From an uncultured Spartobacteria bacterium (GTDB lineage Bacteria > Verrucomicrobiota > Verrucomicrobiia > Chthoniobacterales > JAATET01), in contig CALLUD010000006.1 of NCBI GenBank assembly GCA_938011325.1, forward strand, positions 434,001 to 498,000: a stretch of DNA of 64,000 nt. Direction: 5' to 3'. Below are positions 20,414 through 27,315 of this stretch, in pieces (positions within the stretch are counted from its first letter, which is position 1; the number at the start of each line of letters is the position of its first letter). Under the pieces are notes generated by a model. The model worked only from the letters and a program-made list of their open reading frames with translations, made no database searches and had not been told where the DNA came from. The position numbers were made by a program, and so were the translations under genes.

Positions 20414-20428
20414 CGTTTCCCTGAAACG
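20414..20428. promoter_or_regulatory. Palindrome between the reductase and helicase genes
   Basis: CGTTTC (20414-20419), three bases, GAAACG (20423-20428): a perfect six-base inverted repeat 11 bases upstream of the aldo/keto reductase ATG and within the 99-base divergent region. It is positioned like an operator for the minus-strand gene. Half-sites are short, so chance is possible. Confidence 0.35.
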
Positions 20429-20502
20429 GACACCTCTCGATGCGCGCGGGCAAGCCAAAACGACATGTGACAACCCGCGCGAGCTGCCGTATTTCGATTT
20501 CC

Positions 20503-22899
20503 ATGCAAGAGCTGGAGATACCGTTGAACGTTCCGGATCTCTGGCAACAGGAGGCGGTCCGGGCGTTGCGCGAGGGACGCGACGTGATCGTTGACGCACC
20601 CACCGGCGCGGGAAAGACCCGCGTCTTTGAGCATTTCACCGACAGCGGCGATGCCACGCGGCGCGGGCAGGCCGTCTACACGGTGCCAACACGCGCGCTT
20701 GCCAACGACAAATGGCGCGAATGGCGCGAGCGTGGCTGGCGCGTCGGCCTCGCCACCGGCGACGTGGCGGAAAATGTCGACGCCCCCGTGCTTGTCGCGA
20801 CGCTGGAGACGCAACGCGAGCGCATTCTCTCGCGACGCGGCCCCGCCGTGCTCGTGATCGACGAGTATCAAATGCTCGCCGACCCCCGGCGCGGCCTGAA
20901 TTACGAACTCGCCATCGCGCTGTCGCCGCCCGGAACGCAGTTGCTCCTGCTCAGCGGAAGCGTGCGGAATCCACAGGACGTCGCCGAGTGGCTGCGCTCG
21001 CTCGGTCGTGACGTCACGATCATTCGCGAGCGCGAGCGCCCGGTTCCGTTGGAGGAGGTGCCGGCGGAGAACCTGCCACGCGTCGACCCAGGCATCACCG
21101 GATTCTGGGGACGCCTCGCCGCCGGAGCCGTCGCCGCGAATCTCACTCCGCTCCTTCTTTTCGCGCCCCGCCGCACCGAGGCCGAAAAAATCGCGCGCAA
21201 GATCGCCGACGCGCTTCCGCCGGAGCCGCAGCTTTCCCTGCGTCCGGAGGACGAACGCCTGCTCGGTCGCGATCTCGCCCGGTTGCTCCAAAAGCGCGTC
21301 GCGTTTCATCACAGCGGTCTGCCCTATGCGGTGCGCGCCGGCTGGATCGAGCCGCTCGCGAAGCGCGGCCATCTGCGCGTGATTGTCGCCACCACGGGTC
21401 TCGCGGCGGGCATCAATTTCTCCGTCCGCTCCGTGCACGTTTCGAGCACGACCTACAACGACGGCCCGTTTCAAGCCGAGCTGCGGCCGGACGAACTCCT
21501 GCAGATGTTTGGGCGCGCCGGCCGGCGCGGACTGGACGACCGCGGGTTCGTGATCACCGCGCGCAACAGCCCCGGTCTGCCCGACGCCGCGCCCCGGCAG
21601 TTGCGACGCGTCAACGAACTCGACTGGCCAACCCTCCTGCGCGTGATGGAGGAGGCCGCCGCGCGCGGCGAGTCGCCGATCGACGCCGCAACCGGGCTCG
21701 GCCGCTGCCTGTTCAGCCGGCAGAAGATCGATCCCGGTTTTCAGTCGACCGGAGACGGGCCGCATCGCGAGGAGCGTTTCGGCCCGAAACGGGAGGAATA
21801 CCTCGACTCACGCGGAACCTGGCAGCCGCTGAAAAATGCCCGTGAAGGCGAGGCCCCGCTTGGCGACTGCCTGGCCCGGCGCGGAGACCGCTGGATGCCC
21901 GCGCTGCGGGTCGCGCCGGTGGCTGAGAGCGTCGGCCCGGGCCGGCTGTGCAAACTCCGGCAGGAAACCGGGTTTCGCTACGGCAAGGAACTCATGGTCG
22001 CGCGTCGGGAGAACGGACGCCTCGTTCCGATTGAATGGATTCGAAAATTGCTGCGACTGCGGCGGGACGAATCTTTCGAGCCGGCCGCATTTCTCGAAAC
22101 CGTCGTGCCGCTCCTCGATCTGCAGGGAGGCGTGCCCATTGGGCTCGTCGATCGCGGGCCGATGTGCGCCCTGCAACTCGACCTTGCCTCGATTCCACAG
22201 CGCGTCCTCTTTGACTCGCATCAGCAGGCGTTGATCGACGCACCCCGGCGACGCGTGGCGATCGCCGCCGAGACGACTTATGCGCGGGAGGGAGCGGCAA
22301 TCGAACCCGCCGCAGGCACTCCGGCCCATGCGTGGAGACGGCTCGGACTCGTGGATGCACAGGGCGCACCCACCGCGCGAGGCCGCGTGTTCAGCCGCTT
22401 CCAGGCCGGCGAAGGATTGATGATCGCCGCCGCACTGGAGGACGAGTCGTATCCGCTCGACGAGCTGGTGCGGCATCTCGCCAACCTCCGCGGCGGACAT
22501 CGCTTCGTGGACACGGGTGGCGGAAGCGGTCGCCTCGCATTCGCGGCGCGTTCCGCCTACGGGCATGTCGATCTCGATGGCTATCTGCACGCCGGGCTTT
22601 CGCTCGGCTTTGGCGAAGGAACGTGGGAGGCCATCGAGCGGTATCAGTCGAAGGGCCTCGCAAGCCTCGGCGACGGCGGGATCTCACGTGGCGATGTCGA
22701 GCGTGCCATCCTCGAATGGCGCAGTCTGTTGCGCCACATCGTCCATGCACCGGACCCGGATGCACCGCGTTGGGAGGACTTCCGCCAGGCCGCTCGCGAA
22801 TGTCTGTCGGGTTACGCGAAAACGCCCGAGCCGCTGCCCGCATTGCCGGCGCCCTGGAATCGCCCGGTTGCAGCGCGGACGGCGACGTTTTTCCGCTGA
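20503..22899 (+). CDS. Ski2-like DExH-box helicase, divergent
   Basis: A 798-residue superfamily 2 helicase. Motif I is DAPTGAGKTRVFEHF, Ia VPTRALANDKW, motif II reads DEYQ rather than DEVH or DEAH, motif III is LLLSGSV, motif V is VIVATTGLAAGINF and motif VI is MFGRAGRRGLDDRG. The RecA-like pair covers about 1-370. The remaining 430 residues are family-specific, with no recognised nuclease or winged-helix motif apparent by eye. Motif V/VI wording is that of Ski2/Hel308-type enzymes acting on RNA or DNA 3' ends. The frame opens at 20440, but ATG 20503 fits the domain start. It is a single gene with no visible defence or repair partners and ends directly against the L,D-transpeptidase gene at 22900. 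Confidence 0.85.
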   Translation: MQELEIPLNVPDLWQQEAVRALREGRDVIVDAPTGAGKTRVFEHFTDSGDATRRGQAVYTVPTRALANDKWREWRERGWRVGLATGDVAENVDAPVLVATLETQRERILSRRGPAVLVIDEYQMLADPRRGLNYELAIALSPPGTQLLLLSGSVRNPQDVAEWLRSLGRDVTIIRERERPVPLEEVPAENLPRVDPGITGFWGRLAAGAVAANLTPLLLFAPRRTEAEKIARKIADALPPEPQLSLRPEDERLLGRDLARLLQKRVAFHHSGLPYAVRAGWIEPLAKRGHLRVIVATTGLAAGINFSVRSVHVSSTTYNDGPFQAELRPDELLQMFGRAGRRGLDDRGFVITARNSPGLPDAAPRQLRRVNELDWPTLLRVMEEAAARGESPIDAATGLGRCLFSRQKIDPGFQSTGDGPHREERFGPKREEYLDSRGTWQPLKNAREGEAPLGDCLARRGDRWMPALRVAPVAESVGPGRLCKLRQETGFRYGKELMVARRENGRLVPIEWIRKLLRLRRDESFEPAAFLETVVPLLDLQGGVPIGLVDRGPMCALQLDLASIPQRVLFDSHQQALIDAPRRRVAIAAETTYAREGAAIEPAAGTPAHAWRRLGLVDAQGAPTARGRVFSRFQAGEGLMIAAALEDESYPLDELVRHLANLRGGHRFVDTGGGSGRLAFAARSAYGHVDLDGYLHAGLSLGFGEGTWEAIERYQSKGLASLGDGGISRGDVERAILEWRSLLRHIVHAPDPDAPRWEDFRQAARECLSGYAKTPEPLPALPAPWNRPVAARTATFFR

Positions 22900-23550
22900 T
22901 CAGTAAACGCGCACCGGCGTGCCCAAGGGCGCGTTCTCGAAAAAGACCTTCGCCATGTGGTCGGGCAGTCGCACGCAGCCGTGGGAATCCGGAAAGCCCG
23001 GGAGATAGCCGCTGTGCAATCCCGCACCGTCGTGGAAATGGAGGAAATATGGCATCGGCGCGCCGAGAAATTTCGTGCCCGGCGGCCTGCGATCGACGCG
23101 GGCATCGATGTTCGACACGACCGAATATCCCCTCTCGTCCACATAGTCGCCGTAGACGTTCGAGCGGTGGTCCTTGTCGCGAATGGTCACCTTGAAATTC
23201 CCGCGCGGCGTCGGATGGCTCGCGCTGCCCGTCGAAACGGGCGTCTCCCCGACGAGCTGCCCACCCTTGTAAAAATATGCCTTCTGCTCGGCGATGCTGA
23301 TCGCGATCGAGGGAGCTCCCGACACACCGTCGCCGCGCCAGTAGGCCGCCTTTTCCTGCTCTCGCACCTTTGCACGGGCCGACTCGACGCGCACAACCTC
23401 GCCGCTCGGCCCGAGAATGAGCGTCGCCTCGCTGTAGGAGCGCGTCACCGTCGGACGCTGGCTCGTCTTCGTCGTTTCACATCCCGCGAGAAGCGCAAGG
23501 GCGCCCGCGCAGGCCAGAAATGTTCGAAGGGGGAATCGAACGGACTTCAT
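22900..23550 (-). CDS. L,D-transpeptidase lipoprotein (second of tandem pair)
   Basis: A 216-residue YkuD-domain lipoprotein. The lipobox LALLAGC places the lipidated Cys at residue 24. The catalytic signature is SHGCVRLP near the C-terminus, with the preceding GAGLHSGYLPGFPD supplying the upstream His. It would cross-link peptidoglycan or anchor proteins from the outer leaf of the periplasm. Start ATG at 23550 overlaps the stop of the upstream paralogue (TGA at 23547-23549), so translation is coupled. The two proteins share long identical blocks (TPxGxFK, DxDHxSNxYG, GAPMPxF, GTPV), which indicates tandem duplication. Confidence 0.92.
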   Translation of the reverse strand: MKSVRFPLRTFLACAGALALLAGCETTKTSQRPTVTRSYSEATLILGPSGEVVRVESARAKVREQEKAAYWRGDGVSGAPSIAISIAEQKAYFYKGGQLVGETPVSTGSASHPTPRGNFKVTIRDKDHRSNVYGDYVDERGYSVVSNIDARVDRRPPGTKFLGAPMPYFLHFHDGAGLHSGYLPGFPDSHGCVRLPDHMAKVFFENAPLGTPVRVY

Positions 23551-24158
23551 TTCACGATCGTGACCGGCGTGCCCTTCTCGACATTCTCGAAGAATTTCTT
23601 CGCCATGTCGTGAGGCATGCGAATGCAACCGTGGGAATCGGGCACTCCGGGCAGGAAGCCTTCGTGCATGCCGACGCCACCGACAATGCGCATGAAAAAT
23701 GGCATGGGCGCGCCTTTGAAAATGGCTCCCGGCGGCTTGGGATCCTTTTTCACGTCCACGTCCTTTTGAATGACGTTGCCCGCCGCGTCGACGTATTCGC
23801 CGTAGAGGTTCGACTCATGGTCGATGTCCTTCTCGATGATCTTGAATTTGCCAGTGGGCGTTCCGAAACCTTCCCGTCCGCTGGAGATCGCCGACACGCC
23901 GACCAGTTTGTGTCCCTTGTAAAACGACGCCGTCTGCTCGGTGAGGTTGATCACGATCGACGGCGGCCCCGTCACATCGTCGCCATCCCAATAGGAATTT
24001 GCCTCCGCGAGCGTCGATGCCTTGCCGCGACTGATGACTTCGTCGCCGGCGCCGAGATAGCTCACGCGCTCACTGGTCAATCGCCGATCGTAGCTGGTGC
24101 ATCCGCCTGCCAGCAGCACGGTCACCAGCACAAGGGAAAGAAATGGAAAGGTTTTCAT
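23547..24158 (-). CDS. L,D-transpeptidase lipoprotein (first of tandem pair)
   Basis: A 203-residue YkuD-domain lipoprotein. The signal MKTFPFLSLVLVTVLLAGGC puts the lipidated Cys at residue 20. The active-site signature is SHGCIRMPHDMAKKFF, with Cys as nucleophile. The substrate-loop blocks SNLYGEYVD and GAPMPFFMR are intact. Start ATG 24158 is chosen over a frame opening at 24185 because it begins the signal peptide. A likely promoter lies 20-50 bases upstream. It forms a two-gene operon with the paralogue at 22900, which it overlaps by four bases. Confidence 0.92.
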   Translation of the reverse strand: MKTFPFLSLVLVTVLLAGGCTSYDRRLTSERVSYLGAGDEVISRGKASTLAEANSYWDGDDVTGPPSIVINLTEQTASFYKGHKLVGVSAISSGREGFGTPTGKFKIIEKDIDHESNLYGEYVDAAGNVIQKDVDVKKDPKPPGAIFKGAPMPFFMRIVGGVGMHEGFLPGVPDSHGCIRMPHDMAKKFFENVEKGTPVTIVK

Positions 24159-24178
24159 TCGGCGGAAAAAGCGGCTGC

Positions 24179-24207
24179 AATACATAATACGCCGGAAAAG
24201 GCGTCAA
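24179..24207 (-). promoter_or_regulatory. Sigma-70 type promoter for the L,D-transpeptidase pair
   Basis: On the minus strand, TTGACG (24207-24202) is followed after 17 bases by TGTATT (24184-24179), matching the -35 at five of six and the -10 at four of six positions. Transcription would begin about 14 bases before the ATG at 24158. The site was read by eye. Confidence 0.4.
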
Positions 24208-24284
24208 GCTCCGGCCGGGTCCGAACAAAGCGGGCCGTTGCCGTCGTGCCTGACACTTGCTACCTTTCGGGCCACATTTCCCAT

Positions 24285-24578
24285 ATGCCGACCTACGAAT
24301 ACGAGTGCGCCAAGTGCAAAAAGACCTTCGAGATCTTCCAGTCCATGAAGGACGAGCCGCTCAAGACGTGCCCGGACAAGAAGTGCAAGGGAAAGGTTAA
24401 ACGCCTGCTGGGCACCGGAGCCGGCCTCATCTTCAAGGGCTCCGGGTTCTACATCACCGACTATCGCAGCGAGAGCTACAAGTCGGCGGCAAAAAAGGAA
24501 TCTTCGGCCGGCTCCGACTCGAAATCCTCCAAGCCGGCCTCGGAGAGCAAGTCCAGGTCGGCCAAATCCGATGGCTGA
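24285..24578 (+). CDS. FmdB-family zinc-ribbon protein
   Basis: A 97-residue protein starting MPTYEYECAKCKKTFE, the hallmark of FmdB-type putative regulatory proteins. The zinc ribbon uses CAKC (8-11) and the second pair in CPDKKC. After GSGFYITDYR comes a Ser/Lys/Ala low-complexity tail (about residues 66-97), typical of the family. Role unknown; FmdB was named from an amide/formamide operon, but most copies are of unknown function. Its last eight bases overlap the next gene, another zinc-ribbon protein, so they are cotranscribed. Confidence 0.85.
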   Translation: MPTYEYECAKCKKTFEIFQSMKDEPLKTCPDKKCKGKVKRLLGTGAGLIFKGSGFYITDYRSESYKSAAKKESSAGSDSKSSKPASESKSRSAKSDG

Positions 24579-25392
24579 CCTCGCTGGCGGACAGGCGCCG
24601 ACGGTCCTCTGTCCGGCATGCCGGTTCGAGAATCCCGCAGGCGAAAAATACTGCCAGGATTGCGGAGCCCGGCTGCCGGATGTGCCCGCTCCCCCCGAGC
24701 GACCACACATGCCGACCATTGCAGCCCCGTCTGCTCCGTTCGTGCCTCCCCCCGAAACGCCGACGACGCCCAAGCCGGCACCGGGGAAGCGCTACCAGCC
24801 GAAGATTTACGATCCGCTGCGGACCAACTGGCTCGCGAAATTTCTCCGGGCCACCGTCGGCACCCTCATCGCGGCGGCGCTGACCGCGCTGGTCATTCAA
24901 CTCCTGCGACCGCCGGATGGCCTCCCCGCCGAGGCGCCGCCGTTCGACGACGCCGTCATCGACCGCGCACTCCTTTCACTCCGCGAGCGAGCCAATCTGG
25001 GCGGTCCGGTCGATCTCCAGTGGCCGCAAATCAATTCCTACCTCGCCACGCGTCTGGGACCGGAAGGATCCGGCTGGTTCACCGTGAAACGGGCCGCGGT
25101 CGCGCCGGATCAAAAGGATCACTTCCGCCTCTACATCGTGCGTCAGGTGCTCGGCGTGCCGGTTTACACCGTCCAGACCGAAAAGGTGATCGTGCGCGGA
25201 AATGGCCTTTCGCTCGAGCCGACCGCGGCGCAAATCGGCCGCATTCCATTGCCCGCCTGGCTCGCAGATCTCACCGGGACGTGGGGAACCGGCCTCGAGA
25301 CCACTCTCGACACCGAGCTCACCATGCTCGGCCGGGCCGGAAATGTCTCGGTTGCATCCGGGGGCGTGCAGATTCAGTTTTCTGCTCCGTGA
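24571..25392 (+). CDS. Zinc-ribbon, single-pass membrane protein
   Basis: A 273-residue protein. The N-terminal zinc ribbon is CPACRFENPAGEKYCQDCG (Cys pairs at about 14/17 and 28/31). A Pro-rich linker with many PP and TP pairs follows (about 38-70). One membrane segment (TVGTLIAAALTALVIQLL) spans about 92-109, and an extracytoplasmic beta-rich domain of about 160 residues closes the protein. No catalytic motif is visible. It overlaps the FmdB-like gene by eight bases, and its TGA overlaps the GTG of the next gene. Tight coupling suggests the three act together, perhaps at the membrane. Confidence 0.75.
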   Translation: MADLAGGQAPTVLCPACRFENPAGEKYCQDCGARLPDVPAPPERPHMPTIAAPSAPFVPPPETPTTPKPAPGKRYQPKIYDPLRTNWLAKFLRATVGTLIAAALTALVIQLLRPPDGLPAEAPPFDDAVIDRALLSLRERANLGGPVDLQWPQINSYLATRLGPEGSGWFTVKRAAVAPDQKDHFRLYIVRQVLGVPVYTVQTEKVIVRGNGLSLEPTAAQIGRIPLPAWLADLTGTWGTGLETTLDTELTMLGRAGNVSVASGGVQIQFSAP

Positions 25393-26684
25393 TCCTCCGC
25401 ATTCTCGTTTTCCTCGCGACGCTCGGCGTGGCATCGGCGGCACTCAAGGTGTCCGACCGGTCCATCAGCACGTCGAAGCAATTCATCATCTACTCGGAGG
25501 ACAAAAAGCTCCGTGCCGAGGTCGCAATCAAGGCCGAGGACTACAAGGAATTCCTGCTGCGGACGATCCAGGGAAATGACGAATGGAAGTGGACCGTCAT
25601 TCTGAACATCGGCGTGCAACCACCGGCGGTGCGGAATCCGCCCCCTTCCAAGATCGGCATTTACGAGGCCGATGGCGGTTCGCTGAAAGTGCAGGTCGAC
25701 GTTTACGATCCGAAATACGTCAAGCAGTCCGGATTCAATGTGGACCTGCTCAACGCGATCCTGCTCGAAATGGCCTACCGAAAGAGCAACATCCGCGCAG
25801 GCCGTGGTTTCGAGCTTCCGCCGGCGTGGTTCACCTACGGGCTGCTGGAGAAAATCCGCGCTCGCGACGAAGGCCTGCGGGCGAGCCTCTACGCCGGACT
25901 GCTCTCGAGCGGAAAGCCACCGGCGATGAAGGATTTCTTTCGCACCCGCCCGGAGCAGCTCGATTCCACCTCACGCGCCATTTTCGGCGCACAGGCCGTG
26001 GCGATGCTCGAGGCCGTGCTCGACCTGCCGGACGGTCGCGAGGCGCTTCGCACGTATCTGGCAAATCCACACCGGTATCCGGGCGACATTCGCGACCTGC
26101 TTGAAGCCATCCCTTCCCTGCAGAACGACCCGAACATCCTCGAGCGAAAATGGGTGCTCGCCATGGCGAAGGCATCCGCCGGCAATCGCGTCAATCTCCT
26201 CACCTACAACGAAACCCGGAAGGAGCTCGATCGCATTCTCGACGTGAAGGCCCTGCCCGACCCCAAGCACCCCGAGGTCGCCGCGATGTCCGGCCCCTAC
26301 GCGCTCGAAACCATCGCCCGCAGCCAGAGCGGCAAATTCATCCTCACACAAACCAGCGACGCCCTGCTGCGCCTCTCCCTCCGGGCGCACCCGGTCTACA
26401 AGCCGCTTGTCGACGAGTATTACCGCATCGTGAACGAACTCATCGCCAGGCCGAAACGCCGCGTCGACAAGCGCGTGGCCCTCGCCGAGGAAACCCGCGC
26501 CGCCCTTGCCAGCAGGATCAGCGACGTAAAAGATTACATGGACTGGGTGGAGGCGACGCAGCTCCAGGTCGAGGACGAATCCCTTGCCGAGGCGCTCAAG
26601 GACATCGACGAAATCGAGCAGACTCCCCGGCGCAATGACCGCATTTCCCTTTACCTCGACGCGATCGAGGAGCGCGGCTGGTGA
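25389..26684 (+). CDS. Exported protein resembling a degenerate peptidase-MA domain
   Basis: A 431-residue exported protein starting at GTG 25389 (overlapping the previous stop as GTGA). Its signal peptide is ILRILVFLATLGVASA. The central part reads like gluzincin 'peptidase MA' proteins. A helix where HExxH should sit is instead LLNAILLEMAYRK, and the later RGFELPPAWFTYGLLEK matches the 'LPxWhxxGh' block that follows the active site in that family. The zinc ligands are therefore missing and it is probably not a protease. The C-terminal 150 residues are helical and charged. The only in-frame ATG upstream lies deep inside the preceding gene. The peptidase comparison is my inference from pattern. 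Confidence 0.6.
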   Translation: MILRILVFLATLGVASAALKVSDRSISTSKQFIIYSEDKKLRAEVAIKAEDYKEFLLRTIQGNDEWKWTVILNIGVQPPAVRNPPPSKIGIYEADGGSLKVQVDVYDPKYVKQSGFNVDLLNAILLEMAYRKSNIRAGRGFELPPAWFTYGLLEKIRARDEGLRASLYAGLLSSGKPPAMKDFFRTRPEQLDSTSRAIFGAQAVAMLEAVLDLPDGREALRTYLANPHRYPGDIRDLLEAIPSLQNDPNILERKWVLAMAKASAGNRVNLLTYNETRKELDRILDVKALPDPKHPEVAAMSGPYALETIARSQSGKFILTQTSDALLRLSLRAHPVYKPLVDEYYRIVNELIARPKRRVDKRVALAEETRAALASRISDVKDYMDWVEATQLQVEDESLAEALKDIDEIEQTPRRNDRISLYLDAIEERGW

Positions 26685-26747
26685 GGCCGCGTGTCAATGC
26701 CGATTCCCGATTGCGCTGCGGTCCGCCCAGCCTATGATGAACCACGC

Positions 26748-26897
26748 ATGTTTCGCCTGACTCGGAGGGAACGCTGTCTGGTGGCCGGGCTGCTGCTCGC
26801 GTTCCTCGTGGGCATGGCCGTCAAACACTACCGCGACACCGCACCCCTCACCGCCCAGGCAAACCCGATCCAGCCGCTCATCCATGCAGACCGTTAG
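26748..26897 (+). CDS. Small single-pass membrane protein
   Basis: A 49-residue ORF from ATG 26748: basic start (MFRLTRRERC), one hydrophobic helix (LVAGLLLAFLVGMAV), then a short polar tail. It overlaps the next gene by 14 bases and sits 63 bases after the previous one, which supports translation within the operon. A longer in-frame start at 26691 is possible but adds residues without helix character. Function unknown. Confidence 0.5.
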   Translation: MFRLTRRERCLVAGLLLAFLVGMAVKHYRDTAPLTAQANPIQPLIHADR

Positions 26898-27315
26898 TTT
26901 TTCCGAAGCGCTCGACCAGATCGTCGCGAAAGATCCCCGCTACGACCGCGAGGCCTATGCGTTTCTTCGCGACGCGCTCGATTTCACGATCAAGAAGCAT
27001 CGGAAGACCCATAAGTCGGAAGTCGTCGATGTGTCGGCCGCCGATTTGCTCGATGGATTCCGCCTCTATGCGCTGAAGGAATTCGGCCCGATGGCGGCCG
27101 CCGTCCTGGGCTACTGGGGCGTCCGCTCGTGTGAAGACGTCGGCAATCTCGTCTTCAACCTCGTGGAGGCCAATGTCTTCAGCAAAACCGACCGCGACAC
27201 CCGGGAAGCCTTCCGGAACGGGTTCGATTTTGACGAGGCATTCTGCGAGCCATTCCGTCCGCAGGGGAAAAAATTGAGCAAATCCCCCTCTCCAGCTGTC
27301 GAACGCGGCTCATGA
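26884..27315 (+). CDS. Minf_1886-family protein (PVC-restricted)
   Basis: A 143-residue cytoplasmic protein. The block YDREAYAFLRDALDFTIK, the LLDGFRLYALKEFGPMA segment, and GVRSCEDVGNLVFNLVE followed by DFDEAF match the family known from Planctomycetes and Verrucomicrobia (TIGR04138, Minf_1886). No biochemical role is known. Its presence supports placement of the organism in the PVC group. It is followed directly by the M16 peptidase (ATGA overlap), so both are translated from one message. Confidence 0.88.
   Translation: MQTVSFSEALDQIVAKDPRYDREAYAFLRDALDFTIKKHRKTHKSEVVDVSAADLLDGFRLYALKEFGPMAAAVLGYWGVRSCEDVGNLVFNLVEANVFSKTDRDTREAFRNGFDFDEAFCEPFRPQGKKLSKSPSPAVERGS

Noticed and set aside
19387..21765. 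Long N-terminal extension of the aldo/keto reductase frame
   Set aside because: The real protein starts at the twin-arginine signal (ATG 20403); the rest mirrors the helicase gene.
24618..25388. Start of the degenerate-peptidase gene upstream of 25389
   Set aside because: That frame overlaps two supported genes; the GTG at 25389 gives a signal peptide and a GTGA overlap.
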